A stretch of DNA of 32,437 nt from CAITSH01 sp964385505 (GCA_964385505.1 CAYLPI010000027.1:1-32437); one strand, 5' to 3'. Positions 7,523-16,695 are shown, counted from the first letter of the stretch. Notes: generated from the letters alone by a model not told the origin. Translations and numbers: made by a program.

Positions 7523-10141
7523 TCACCAATCCTCCCGCACCGAGCGCACCGCCTCGCCCGATAGCGCCCGGCGTGCGCTGAACAGCGCCGTCAGCACCGC
7601 CAGTGCCAGCAATGCTAAAGCGAGCAAGCCGAGCTTTTCCCACGGAATATGGATTTCCATGCCCCAGTGAAACGACTGACGATTGATCACATGTACCAGG
7701 ATCAGCGACAGCACCCAGCCAAGTGCGAGCCCGACGGCAATGCCGAGGCCGCTCACCAGCAGGCCCTCATGGGCGATCATCGCCGCAATCTGCCGCCGCG
7801 TCATGCCAACGTGGCGCAGCATGCCGAACTCGCGCCGGCGCGCCAGCACCAGCGCGCCGAAACTGGTTGAAAGTCCGAACAAGCCGATCAGTACCGCTGA
7901 TGCTTCCAGGGCGTAGGTGACGGCAAAGGTGCGGTCGAAAATTCTCAGCGACGTGCTGCGGATTTCGCCCGGCTCGCCGAATTCGACGCGATCATCGCCG
8001 CCGAGCACTCCGTGCACCGCACGCCGCGCATCCTCCGTTGTGACACCGGGTGAGAGCAGCATTGCCGCATCGGTGGCGCGATGATCGCCGGTCAGCCCGA
8101 CATAGAGACTGCGCTCAATCACCAGCGCCCCCTGCTGCCGCGCGTAATCGCGCCAGATGCCGGCGACGCGAAAGCGCACATTGCGCCCGGCGATCGGGAC
8201 ATCCATCGCGCCGCCCGGTGCAAGCGCGTACAAATCAGCGGCAGCCTCGCTCACCCAGACCGGTGGCAGGGCTTTTGTCGCGTCAGCCGGCGGCGCCTCA
8301 GCCACCAGCGGAATCATCCGCGCCGGATCAGCCGGGTCGATCTCGCGCGCCAGCAGTGCCACGCGCGGCCTGCCCTCGGCCAGCAGGATTTGCTGCGCCC
8401 GCAGGAAATCCGCACGCCGCAGTTGCGGCAGCGCCGCAATGCGCTGCTGTTCGTCGGCGGAAATAAACACGCCGTCGACGCCGGTCGGCACGCGCAAATA
8501 CAACTCGGCCGGCAGCACCTGGGTCAGCCAGTCATCGAGCGACTGGCGAAACGACGAAACCATGATCGCCATCGCCACCATCAATGAGAAGCTTGCCACG
8601 ATGGCGGCAAGGCTCACCGTCGCCTGCCCGGGTGAAGCGGCCAGTTGCATGCGCGCAAGTTTCGAGGCAATGCCGGTGGCCTCGGGAAGATGCGAAAACA
8701 CCAGCGCGGCGAGCCACGGCATCAGTAACACCGCCCCGAACAAGACCAGGCCGATGGACGCATAGCCGGCCAGAGGCAGGCCGTTGACCGGACCGGCAAG
8801 GGATAGCAAAGCGCCGACGACGAGGCAGCCGGCGCCGGGCCCGGCCCGGCGCAATGGCGCAAACGCCTCTTGCTCGTCACCCGATTTGAGCGCGCGTGCC
8901 GGTGATGCCTGAGCCGCCTCCAGCGCCGGAACCAGGCAGCCGGCGAACGCGGCCAGCAGACCGAGCAGTAAAAACAGCAACAGCAGGTCGGGGGCGAAAT
9001 GCAACTCCGGTTGCAGGCCGCGAAAAAAGCCCGATCCGAGGTCGGCGCCAAAGCGCGCCAGCACCAGCGCCGCAGCAGCATGGCCGAGCGCGAGCCCGGC
9101 GAGCGCACCGGCAAGGCCGATGACGCCGGCCTCGGCCAGGAGCAGCGCGGCGAGGCCGCGGCGCGTCACGCCCAGCACGCGCAGCAGCGCGAGCTGGCTG
9201 CGTCGCTGCACCACGGTGAGCGCCTGCGTCGAGAACACCAGAAAGCCGCCCGTAAACAACGCCATCAACGCAAGCACGTTGAGGTTGACGCGATAGGCGC
9301 GCGTCAGCATGGTGTTGCGGGTGACGTTGGCGCGTGGCGCCTCGATGAACAGACCCGGCGGCAAAATGGCTGCGATGCTAGCTTGTGTGCGCTGCGTATC
9401 GGCGCCCGGCCGCAGACGCAAGTCGATGCGGTTGATGAGGCCCGGCGTGCCAGCGGTGCCAGGGGTGCCAGCGGTGCCAGCGGTGCCAGAGGTGGCGGTG
9501 ACGCCAAAGGCCTGCTGTGCGGCGGCGATGTCCATGACTGCATAGCGCTCAGCGCCGGCCGCCAGCAGGCCTGCGACGCGCAGGCGGCGCTCGCCCAGAC
9601 CGGCGCGCAAGGCGATCATGTCACCCACCTTGAGCTTGAACGCCGTTGCCGCGGCCGGGCTGAGGAATAGCGTGTCGGGGCGCAGCAGGTCCAGCATGTC
9701 GGTGGACGCTGCGCTTTGCGCATCGCTGGCCATGGCGACGAGTTCGGGCTGGATGTGTCCGGCGCGAAAAACATCCAGTCCGAGCACGCGCAGCGTGCTG
9801 TCGCTGCTGCCAGGCGCAACCGGACCGATGCCGGCGATGCGCAACTCCAGCTCCAGCACCGGGCTTGCGACTGCGACATCCTCACGGCGGGCGAGCCGTG
9901 CATACAAGGTCTCATCAAAGCCCGCGCGCGGGCCGCGCACTTCAAGGTCGGCGGTGCCTGACAGGGTCTGTACCGCCTGCTCCATTTCGGCCAGCGCCGC
10001 GCGATTGATCAGTTGCACGGCGTAGCCCATCGCCACACCCAGTGCGATGGCCAGCACAGAAGCGACCGCCCTGCCCTGGTGCAGCCGCATCGGCGCCAGG
10101 GCCAGCGGCAGAAAGCGCCGGAAACGCTGCAGTCGCCGCAT
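7523..10141 (-). CDS. FtsX-type ABC transporter permease
   Basis: The 872-residue protein has an N-terminal membrane anchor (SVLAIALGVAMGYAVQLIN), a large periplasmic domain, a three-helix FtsX core in the middle, a second periplasmic domain and a C-terminal FtsX core (SAVLIGLFGLSTSFGALVLA; later LVSGLGIAVGLALGWVLSLI). Such duplicated permeases act in MacB/LolCDE-like mechanotransmission or lipoprotein/lipid extraction rather than simple import. The start MRRLQRF at 10141 lies 7 bases after the ATPase stop, indicating coupling; a longer upstream frame overlaps the ATPase gene and is rejected. A Gly-Thr-Ala/Pro repeat lies in the first periplasmic domain. The ATPase, this permease and a lipocalin-like protein form one export cassette. 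Confidence 0.9.
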   Translation of the reverse strand: MRRLQRFRRFLPLALAPMRLHQGRAVASVLAIALGVAMGYAVQLINRAALAEMEQAVQTLSGTADLEVRGPRAGFDETLYARLARREDVAVASPVLELELRIAGIGPVAPGSSDSTLRVLGLDVFRAGHIQPELVAMASDAQSAASTDMLDLLRPDTLFLSPAAATAFKLKVGDMIALRAGLGERRLRVAGLLAAGAERYAVMDIAAAQQAFGVTATSGTAGTAGTPGTAGTPGLINRIDLRLRPGADTQRTQASIAAILPPGLFIEAPRANVTRNTMLTRAYRVNLNVLALMALFTGGFLVFSTQALTVVQRRSQLALLRVLGVTRRGLAALLLAEAGVIGLAGALAGLALGHAAAALVLARFGADLGSGFFRGLQPELHFAPDLLLLFLLLGLLAAFAGCLVPALEAAQASPARALKSGDEQEAFAPLRRAGPGAGCLVVGALLSLAGPVNGLPLAGYASIGLVLFGAVLLMPWLAALVFSHLPEATGIASKLARMQLAASPGQATVSLAAIVASFSLMVAMAIMVSSFRQSLDDWLTQVLPAELYLRVPTGVDGVFISADEQQRIAALPQLRRADFLRAQQILLAEGRPRVALLAREIDPADPARMIPLVAEAPPADATKALPPVWVSEAAADLYALAPGGAMDVPIAGRNVRFRVAGIWRDYARQQGALVIERSLYVGLTGDHRATDAAMLLSPGVTTEDARRAVHGVLGGDDRVEFGEPGEIRSTSLRIFDRTFAVTYALEASAVLIGLFGLSTSFGALVLARRREFGMLRHVGMTRRQIAAMIAHEGLLVSGLGIAVGLALGWVLSLILVHVINRQSFHWGMEIHIPWEKLGLLALALLALAVLTALFSARRALSGEAVRSVREDW
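9447..9491 (-). repeat. Nonanucleotide tandem repeat in the permease gene
   Basis: Five copies of a GTGCCAGCG-type unit (plus strand; copies 2 and 5 differ by one and two bases) encode Gly-Thr-Ala/Pro repeats in a periplasmic loop. Unit changes would keep the frame. Confidence 0.85.
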
Positions 10142-10148
10142 GGTTGCT

Positions 10149-10811
10149 TCAGGCCGGCCGCAGGCCGTCGGCGCCAAGAATGAGCACGCGGTCGGCGGTG
10201 GCCGCGGCGGCATGTGAATGCGTCACCAGGATGCAGGCTGCGTTGGCTGACTTGACCCGCTCACGCAGCAACGCCATCACCTGCGCAGCACTCTCCGGAT
10301 CAAGATTGCCGGTAGGCTCGTCAGCGAGCACCAGGCGCGGACGGTGCACCAGCGCGCGGGCGATGGCAACGCGCTGCAATTCACCGCCCGACAACTCGCG
10401 CGGCAGGCTGTCGCCTCGATCGCCGAGCTTGACCGCATCAAGGATGCCCTGCACCGCCGGCCCATGCCCGGCGGCGCCGGCCAGCAGCAAGGGCAGCGCG
10501 ACATTTTGCGCCACGCTGAGGTAGGGCAGGATATGGAAGGCCTGGAACACGAAACCCATACTCTCGCGACGCAACACCGTCAGCGCGTCATCATCCATGG
10601 CGCCGAGTTCGCGGCCATCGAGCAGGATGCGCCCGGCGTCGGGACGGTCGAGTCCGGCGACGAGATTGAGCAGCGTCGATTTACCGATTCCCGACTCGCC
10701 CATCACAGCGACGTACTCGCCGGCGTCGAGCAAAAGCGAGATATCGCGCAACACCCGGCGCTCGCGCAGGCCGTGGTAGGTCTTGCCCAGCGCTTCTATT
10801 TGGAGCAGCAC
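10149..10811 (-). CDS. LolD-like ABC transporter ATP-binding protein
   Basis: The 220-residue protein has all ABC ATPase motifs: Walker A GESGIGKS near residue 38, Q-loop in FVFQAFHILPYL, signature LSGGELQRVAIARAL, Walker B LVLADEP followed by TGNLD, and the H-loop in LVTHSH. The TGNLD ending and compact size match the MacB/LolD/FtsE group that energises FtsX-type permeases. It starts at GTG 10811, directly after the TGA of the DUF2798 gene (TGAGTG), and ends 7 bases before the permease start, so the operon is tightly coupled. Confidence 0.92.
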   Translation of the reverse strand: MLLQIEALGKTYHGLRERRVLRDISLLLDAGEYVAVMGESGIGKSTLLNLVAGLDRPDAGRILLDGRELGAMDDDALTVLRRESMGFVFQAFHILPYLSVAQNVALPLLLAGAAGHGPAVQGILDAVKLGDRGDSLPRELSGGELQRVAIARALVHRPRLVLADEPTGNLDPESAAQVMALLRERVKSANAACILVTHSHAAAATADRVLILGADGLRPA

Positions 10812-11054
10812 TCAGCCGCCCGATCCGGGCGCTTCGGCCAGCCGCCGCGCCAGCCGCCACGCCCACGGCCCCCACGTCAATGCCGTGGCCCAGGCGATAG
10901 GCCAGGACATCAGCCAGGCCTTGAGCCAGGCGAACAACAAGCCCTCGCCGGCGCCGCGATTGGCCAGTGTCGCAACCAGCGTAACCACCAGTACCATGAC
11001 CGAAGTCAGGATGGCGATATGCACATAAGCGAAATACCTGCCGGGGATTTTCAT
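10812..11054 (-). CDS. DUF2798 family small membrane protein
   Basis: The 80-residue protein has two hydrophobic segments: AYVHIAILTSVMVLVVTLVATL, and a tryptophan-rich WLKAWLMSWPIAWATALTWGPWAWRL. The spacing and the LKAWLMSWPIA motif resemble the two-helix DUF2798 family, whose function is unknown. Its stop directly abuts the GTG of the ATPase gene, so it heads the export operon. Promoter elements were not resolved in the 185 bases shared with the divergent histidine kinase. Confidence 0.75.
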   Translation of the reverse strand: MKIPGRYFAYVHIAILTSVMVLVVTLVATLANRGAGEGLLFAWLKAWLMSWPIAWATALTWGPWAWRLARRLAEAPGSGG

Positions 11055-11239
11055 GATCTGGGGCTTGGTAAATATGAAATGCTGCCGATATTACCGGATG
11101 AAGCCGCGCACGACCGGCTTCAATCAGGCACTATGCTCGTCTATTCTCGTTTGGAGCAGGCGCCGATTCTGTTCAAACGCGGTGACACCGGGAGTAAGTT
11201 TTTGGCAGCCGTCTTTTCGCCGGGTCCGGGTACAGCACA

Positions 11240-13051
11240 GTGAGCATACGCGCCAGACTGCTGTTGCTGCTGCTGTTCTCGACCCTTATTCCGGTGGTCG
11301 TCGGCGGCCTGCGCTTTGTCGAATATCGCGAATCCGAGATCTCGGATGCCAAGCGGCAACTGGCCGCCACCACGCGCCAGATCGCCGCGGACCTGACCGG
11401 CACCGTGCGCAGCACGGCGCAACTGCATTATGGCCTGTCGCGCGCGCGCGACTTTGACTTTGAGACCCCGGACCGCGCCGCCTGCTCCGCCTTCCTTGCC
11501 GAAGTGCTCAAGGCGCACCCGCAGTACACCGGCATTCTGACCATCAACCCCGACGGCCGCCTGTTCTGCGACTCGCTGCGCAGCGGCCGCGAGCTGAACC
11601 TCACAGACCGCAAGTACTTCAAGGACGCCCTGTCCTCGCCCAACCCGCTCGCCGTCGAACCGGTGTTCGGCCGCCTTACCAATATCGCCGTGCTGCAGAT
11701 CGCCTATGGCGTGCGCAGTCAGGCCGGCGATCCGCGTTTCGTGTTGCTCGCCTCCCTGAACCTGGAAACATACATGCAGTCGCGCACCTTAGACCTGCCG
11801 CGCGCCAATACGCAGGTCGCACTTGTTGACGCCAGCGGAACCGTGCTCACATGGCACCCCGGGGGCGACAAGTTGCGCGGCACCTCGATCGCCAATTCGC
11901 CAATGCTGCCCTTTGTGCTGGAACGCCCCGGAGTCAATATCCGCGAGAACATCCGCACCGACGGCGTGCCGCGCATCTGGGCCACCAGCACCCTGCCCGG
12001 GTTCGAGCATACCGGCCTGCATGTGCTGGTCGGCACCGCCACCGACGGCCTGCTGGCGGCGGCCAACACGAAACTGCGCGAATCGCTGCTCACACTCGCG
12101 GTCGGCTGGCTGCTGGTGTTTGCCGGCGCATGGGCGCTGGTCGAACTGTCGATCCGCCGCCAGAGTGCGCGCATCACCAGGGTCGTATCCAGATTCAGCG
12201 AAGGCGACTGGAGCGCGCGCATCGGCGCGCCCTATCCGCGTGGCGAACTCGGCGAGCTGATGGTGGAACTGGACCGGGCCTTCGCCATGATGGCCGTGCA
12301 GCGCGACCTGGTGGAGCAGCTCAACACCGACCTTGAGCGCCGCGTCGCCGAACGCACCGGGCAATTGCAGGTCAGCCTGAAGGAACTCGAGGGCTTCTCC
12401 TACACCGTCGCGCATGACCTCAGGGCGCCGCTACGCGCGATCAACGGCTTTTCCAGCATGCTGCGCATGGATTACGCCGGAAAACTGGATGAGGAAGGCG
12501 CACGCTGGCTCACCGTCATCGCCGACAACAGTAAAAAAATGGGCCAGTTGATTGATGACCTGCTGGCATTTTCGCGTGTCGGCCGCGAGAAATTGTCCAC
12601 CGACATCATCGATATCAATCACCAGGTTGCCGACGTGCTGGCCGAATTCGGGCAGCGCGGCGATACCCTGCCGCAACTGCTGACAGGCATGCTGCCGCCG
12701 GCACGCGGGGATGCGCCGATGGTCAGGCAGGTATGGATCAACCTGCTTGGCAATGCCATCAAGTTCAGCGCCGGGCACGCCAGTCCCGAGATCGAGATCA
12801 GCGGCGAATTGCGCGGCGCGGAAAGCGTCTATAGCATCCGGGACAACGGCGCCGGCTTTGACATGGCCTATTACGACAAGCTGTTCGGCGTGTTCCAGCG
12901 CCTGCACAGCATGACCGAATTCACCGGCACCGGCGTGGGCCTCGCCATCGTGCAACGCATCGTTTCACGTCACGGCGGGCGCGTGTGGGCCGAGGGCAAG
13001 CCGGGCGAGGGTGCGACCTTCCATTTTTCGCTGCCGCGCGGCGACACCTGA
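11240..13051 (+). CDS. Membrane-bound sensor histidine kinase, orphan
   Basis: The 603-residue protein starts SIRARLLLLLLFSTLIPVVV with a membrane segment, then an extracytoplasmic sensor region of about 245 residues that looks like a dCache domain (ANTQVALVDASGTVLTWHPGG and similar). A second membrane helix (LTLAVGWLLVFAGAWALVEL) is followed by HAMP, a coiled stretch, and the kinase core. The H-box is GFSYTVAHDLRAPLRAINGF near residue 390, with N-box INLLGNAIKFS, G1 DNGAGFDM and G2 GTGVGLAI. dCache kinases commonly sense small organic molecules. No response regulator is adjacent, so its partner is elsewhere. The GTG start at 11240 is uncertain because no clear ribosome site is seen. Confidence 0.88.
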   Translation: MSIRARLLLLLLFSTLIPVVVGGLRFVEYRESEISDAKRQLAATTRQIAADLTGTVRSTAQLHYGLSRARDFDFETPDRAACSAFLAEVLKAHPQYTGILTINPDGRLFCDSLRSGRELNLTDRKYFKDALSSPNPLAVEPVFGRLTNIAVLQIAYGVRSQAGDPRFVLLASLNLETYMQSRTLDLPRANTQVALVDASGTVLTWHPGGDKLRGTSIANSPMLPFVLERPGVNIRENIRTDGVPRIWATSTLPGFEHTGLHVLVGTATDGLLAAANTKLRESLLTLAVGWLLVFAGAWALVELSIRRQSARITRVVSRFSEGDWSARIGAPYPRGELGELMVELDRAFAMMAVQRDLVEQLNTDLERRVAERTGQLQVSLKELEGFSYTVAHDLRAPLRAINGFSSMLRMDYAGKLDEEGARWLTVIADNSKKMGQLIDDLLAFSRVGREKLSTDIIDINHQVADVLAEFGQRGDTLPQLLTGMLPPARGDAPMVRQVWINLLGNAIKFSAGHASPEIEISGELRGAESVYSIRDNGAGFDMAYYDKLFGVFQRLHSMTEFTGTGVGLAIVQRIVSRHGGRVWAEGKPGEGATFHFSLPRGDT

Positions 13052-13126
13052 CAGGCGCCAATTCGCCGGGGGCGCACGCTGGAGAGCCGCTATGGGCGTG
13101 CCTTTCCAGCCATCGCTGCGGCGCAG

Positions 13127-13840
13127 CTAGACGCCGAGGTATTGCCGGTGCAGTTCCGGACGCGCGCGAATATCTGCCGCCGGTCCTTCGAACACCACGG
13201 CACCCTTGACCAGGATGACGACGCGGTCTGAAATGGCCGACACGGCGTTAAAGTTCTTGTCGACGATGACGGTGGCAATACCCGCCGCCTTGATGCGCCT
13301 GACAATGGCCCAGATCTCGCGCGCGATCAGCGGTGCGAGTCCCTCGGTGGCCTCATCGAGAATGAGCAGGTCGGGGTGGGTCATCAATGCGCGACCGATC
13401 GTCAGCATCTGCTGCTCGCCGCCCGACAATTGCGCGCCGCCGTGGCCGAGGCGTTCTGCCAGGCGCGGAAAAGTTTCCATGACGCGCGCGAAAGTCCAGT
13501 CATTGCGGCCGTCGGTTCCAGGCCGCGCCGCCATCTGCAGGTTTTCACGCACCGACAGATTGGGAAAAATGCCGCGCCCCTCGGGCACATAGGCCACGCC
13601 CATGCGTGCGATGGCGTGCGGCGCGATGCCGGTCACCACCCTGCCCTTGACGCTGACCTCTCCCGCGCGCGGCGGCACCAGGCCCAGCATGCTTTTGAGC
13701 AGCGTACTCTTGCCCATGCCGTTACGGCCCATCAGGCCCACGGTCTCGCCGCGTGAAATGCTGAAATCGACACCGTGCAGGATATGGCTGGCGCCGTAAT
13801 AGGTGTGCAGGCTGCGGGCCTCGAGCAGAAACCCGCTCAT
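13127..13840 (-). CDS. livF: Branched-chain/aromatic acid ABC transporter ATP-binding protein, LivF type
   Basis: The 237-residue ATPase has Walker A GRNGMGKS (residues 38-45), signature LSGGEQQMLTIGRALM, and Walker B LLILDEATEGLAP. The EGLAP ending is characteristic of LivF subunits. It is the last gene of the livHMGF set, 66 bases after livG. LivF and LivG drive import of branched-chain amino acids or, in aromatic degraders, aromatic acids. The catabolic neighbourhood favours an aromatic or related acid, but this is inference. Confidence 0.92.
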   Translation of the reverse strand: MSGFLLEARSLHTYYGASHILHGVDFSISRGETVGLMGRNGMGKSTLLKSMLGLVPPRAGEVSVKGRVVTGIAPHAIARMGVAYVPEGRGIFPNLSVRENLQMAARPGTDGRNDWTFARVMETFPRLAERLGHGGAQLSGGEQQMLTIGRALMTHPDLLILDEATEGLAPLIAREIWAIVRRIKAAGIATVIVDKNFNAVSAISDRVVILVKGAVVFEGPAADIRARPELHRQYLGV

Positions 13841-13906
13841 GCCGCCGCCATGGCATCGACAGGAAAGCCCCTTGCAGGGCGCCAGCCGGCCGTTTCCAGG
13901 CGATGC

Positions 13907-14668
13907 CTATTCATGCACCACCTCCTCCGTGCCAAGGTAAGCCTCCTGTACCGCTGGACTGGAGCGAATCTGCTCCGGTGTGCCCGATTCGAGCACCGTG
14001 CCGTTGACCATCACCGTCAGCGTATCGGCGAGGCTGAACACCGCGTCCATGTCGTGCTCAATGAGCAGGATGGCGTGCCCTTCGCGCAGGCGCTGCAGCA
14101 GCGCGACCATGCGCGCCGACTCCTCCGCCCCCATGCCGGCCAGCGGCTCGTCGAGCAACAGCACGCTGGGGCGGGTGGCGAGGGTCATGGCGATTTCAAG
14201 CTGGCGCTGCTCGCCGTGCGACAGGGCCGCCGCCGGCACACCGGCGCGTGCCTCGAGACCGGCGGCGACCAACGCCGCCCCGGCCGCGTCGTTGACCTCG
14301 CGATAGGCCGTGGCGGGCCGCAGAAAGCGCATCGAGGTGGGAAGGCGCGACTGCGCCGCGAGCCGGCAGTTCTCGAACACCGTGAAGGGCAGAAAAATAT
14401 TGGTCTTCTGGTAACTGCGACCGACGCCGCGCTGTGAAATACGGTGTGCCGGCAGGCCGGTGATATCCTCTCCGCGCAGCAGCACACGGCCGGAACTGGG
14501 CGGCAGGTCGCCCGAGAGCAGGTTGGTCAGCGTCGATTTTCCAGCGCCGTTCGGGCCGATGACCGCATGCAACTGACCCATGCCCACTTCCAGGCTCACG
14601 GCATGGACCGCGGCAAGGCCGCCAAAGTGGCGCGTCAGCGCCTCGGTACGCAACACCGGCTCAGCCAT
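13907..14668 (-). CDS. livG: ABC transporter ATP-binding protein, LivG type
   Basis: The 253-residue ATPase has Walker A GPNGAGKS (residues 38-45), a long LivG-type insertion between Walker A and signature, signature LSHGEQRQLEIAMTLA and Walker B VLLLDEPLAGMG. H-loop is LIEHDMDAVF. The serine-glycine in LSHGEQ differs from the LSGGQ consensus but LSHGEQR is common in LivG. It overlaps the end of livM by 8 bases. Confidence 0.92.
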   Translation of the reverse strand: MAEPVLRTEALTRHFGGLAAVHAVSLEVGMGQLHAVIGPNGAGKSTLTNLLSGDLPPSSGRVLLRGEDITGLPAHRISQRGVGRSYQKTNIFLPFTVFENCRLAAQSRLPTSMRFLRPATAYREVNDAAGAALVAAGLEARAGVPAAALSHGEQRQLEIAMTLATRPSVLLLDEPLAGMGAEESARMVALLQRLREGHAILLIEHDMDAVFSLADTLTVMVNGTVLESGTPEQIRSSPAVQEAYLGTEEVVHE

Positions 14669-15680
14669 TGCGCTTCGCCAGGCGATGCAGGAGATCGCCG
14701 AACAGCCCGATAAGTCCCTTGGGCAGCAACAGCGAGGTGAGCACGATAAAGCCGCCCATCAGCAGGTGCCAGTGCTTGGTGAGGCCCTGGAACCACAACT
14801 CGAGCAGCATCCAGACTGCGGCGCCGAGAATCGGCCCGGTCAGCGTACCCATGCCGCCAAGAATGACCATCATCATCACCGCACCCGACAAATGCCAGCC
14901 CATCATTTCGGGATTGACCACGCCAAACTGCACGGCGGCGAGGTAGCCGGCGACACCGGCCGTAGCGCCCGCCAGTACAAAGCACGCGAGCTTGTAGCGG
15001 AACGTTGCGTAGCCGAGCGACTGCATGCGGTGCTCGTTGGCCTTGATGCCGGCGAGTACGCGGCCAAAGGGCGAGGCCAGCACCACGCGCAGCAGCACAT
15101 AGACGGCGACAAACAGCACCAGCACGAGGTAATAGACGTGGGCGAAGTTGTCGAGATTGAAAGGCTGCCAGTCACCGATCTTTGCCACCGGTCGCACGTC
15201 GATGTAAATGCCGTCGTTGCCGCCGGCAAGTTTGGTGTCGTAGAAGAGGAAGAACAGCATTTGCGCAAAGGCCAGTGTCACCATGATGAAATAAATGCCG
15301 TGCATGCGCACCACGAAAAAGCCGATGGCAAGGGCGACCAACCCGCTCACCGCTATGGCCAGCGGCAGCGAGGTCCAGAAATTGGCCGCCTGGTATTGCG
15401 GCGTCACCAGCGCCAGCGCATAGCCCGCCACGCCATAAAAGGCCGCGTGACCGAACGACACCAACCCGGTGTAGCCGAGCAGCAAATCCAGACTCATGGC
15501 AAATATGCCCATGATCAGGATCTTGGCAAAAAACTGCACATAGAATTTTTCCGCCAGCAGCGGTACCAGTGCCAGCGCGACCACCACCGCAGCGAGTACG
15601 GCGATGCCGGCGAGACCGTTAGCCCCGGTGTTTCTGAAGGCGTTCAAAACTTTTTCCCGAACAGGCCTTCGGGCCGCCAC
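14661..15680 (-). CDS. livM: ABC transporter permease, LivM type
   Basis: The product has many membrane helices and family-typical stretches such as ILIMGIFAMSLDLLLGYTGLVSFGHAAFYGVAGYA and GVVNPEMMGWHLSGAVMMMVILGGMG. It is the LivM inner-membrane subunit. The GTG at 15680 gives 339 residues and a 37-base overlap with livH. A TTG at 15647, overlapping the livH stop as TTGA, is an equally plausible coupled start and gives 328 residues. It works with LivH to form the transmembrane channel. Confidence 0.9.
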   Translation of the reverse strand: MAARRPVREKVLNAFRNTGANGLAGIAVLAAVVVALALVPLLAEKFYVQFFAKILIMGIFAMSLDLLLGYTGLVSFGHAAFYGVAGYALALVTPQYQAANFWTSLPLAIAVSGLVALAIGFFVVRMHGIYFIMVTLAFAQMLFFLFYDTKLAGGNDGIYIDVRPVAKIGDWQPFNLDNFAHVYYLVLVLFVAVYVLLRVVLASPFGRVLAGIKANEHRMQSLGYATFRYKLACFVLAGATAGVAGYLAAVQFGVVNPEMMGWHLSGAVMMMVILGGMGTLTGPILGAAVWMLLELWFQGLTKHWHLLMGGFIVLTSLLLPKGLIGLFGDLLHRLAKRNG

Positions 15681-16540
15681 AACAGGATCACCGCCATCAG
15701 CACGTACACCGTCATGCTGGATAACTCGGGCAGGAGTTTGAGCCCGCCCACCTGGAGGGTCAGCACCTTGCCGAAGGTGTCGACGAGGCCGAGCATGATC
15801 GACGCGATGAGCGCACCCTTGACCGAACCGAGGCCGCCAATGACGACAACGACAAAGCAGATGATCAGCACATGGTTGCCCATGCCCGGCGCCACCGCCG
15901 ACACCGGCGCGGCGATCATGCCGGCAAATGCAGCAAGGGCGATGCCGGCGGCAAAGACGATGCGGTAGACGAGCTGGATGTTGATGCCCAGCGATTGAAC
16001 CATGTCACGGTTGCTCGCCCCGGCGCGTATGGTCATGCCCAGACGCGTTTTCTGGATTACCAGGTAGAGGCCCAGCGCCACCGCGAGGCAGACCACCGAA
16101 ATGCCCAGTCGATAGACCGGGTAGGACAGGGTGTCAGTGAGCGGAATCGAACGGTTGAGCAGCTCGGGGATCGGCAGACTGCGCACGTCATCGCCCCACA
16201 ACACGCTGCGCAACTCCTCGAACACTAGAATCAGGCCGTACGTGCACAAGACCTGGTAGAGATGGTCGCGGTGATATAGCCAGCGCACCACCAGCCACTC
16301 GAGCGCAAGGCCGATCAGCACCGACAGGACGATCGCCACCGGCAGCGCCAGCCAGAAACTGCCCAGCACGCCGGCCAGCGACCAGGCGAGGTAGGCGCCT
16401 ATCATGTAAAAACTGCCGTGCGCGACGTTGATGATGCCCATGATGCCGAACACCAGCGTCAGTCCGCTCGACACCAGGAACAGCAGCAGTCCGTACTGGA
16501 CGCCGTTGAGCAGCTGAATGAGGAAAGTATTGAAGTCCAT
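15644..16540 (-). CDS. livH: ABC transporter permease, LivH type
   Basis: The 298-residue integral membrane protein begins MDFNTFLIQLLNGVQYGLLL and includes GLTLVFGIMGIINVAHGSFYM, a hallmark of LivH. The C-terminus reads VYVLMAVILLWRPEGLFG, also typical. It is the first permease gene after the binding-protein gene. A hairpin with a T-run lies between them and may reduce permease expression relative to the binding protein. Confidence 0.92.
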   Translation of the reverse strand: MDFNTFLIQLLNGVQYGLLLFLVSSGLTLVFGIMGIINVAHGSFYMIGAYLAWSLAGVLGSFWLALPVAIVLSVLIGLALEWLVVRWLYHRDHLYQVLCTYGLILVFEELRSVLWGDDVRSLPIPELLNRSIPLTDTLSYPVYRLGISVVCLAVALGLYLVIQKTRLGMTIRAGASNRDMVQSLGINIQLVYRIVFAAGIALAAFAGMIAAPVSAVAPGMGNHVLIICFVVVVIGGLGSVKGALIASIMLGLVDTFGKVLTLQVGGLKLLPELSSMTVYVLMAVILLWRPEGLFGKKF

Positions 16541-16572
16541 TGTTTCAGTTGAAATGGAAATGCTAAAAAGCG

Positions 16573-16604
16573 AGAGGTAAAAACTAAGGCCGGCTTGCGC
16601 CGGC
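16573..16604 (-). terminator. Terminator-like hairpin between binding-protein gene and livH
   Basis: On the minus strand AGGCCGGC and GCCGGCCT (16604-16597 and 16592-16585) form a perfect 8-bp stem with loop GCAA, followed by TTAGTTTTTACC. This resembles a rho-independent terminator, probably partial because livH lies downstream on the same strand. It would produce more binding protein than membrane subunits. Confidence 0.75.
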
Positions 16605-16695
16605 CTCCTGCTTCCATGGGCGCCGGTCTTCGCCGTATGCCCTTGGGCTTTCCCTCAGGTTCTCACCATTACCCTTTCACCATTCACCGCTCACC

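Noticed and set aside
10142..10213. In-frame extension of the FtsX permease over the ATPase gene
   Set aside because: It would overlap the ATPase C-terminus, and the hydrophobic permease N-terminus starts at MRRLQRF, 7 bases after the ATPase stop.
13052..13126. Possible terminator between the histidine kinase and livF
   Set aside because: Only a loose complementarity (GGCGCACGC with GGCGTGCC) separated by a long loop; no T-run.
14580..15968. Long plus-strand frame (462 codons) across the liv genes
   Set aside because: Antisense shadow of livG, livM and livH; His/Gln/Arg-rich composition is typical of reversed GC-rich coding DNA.
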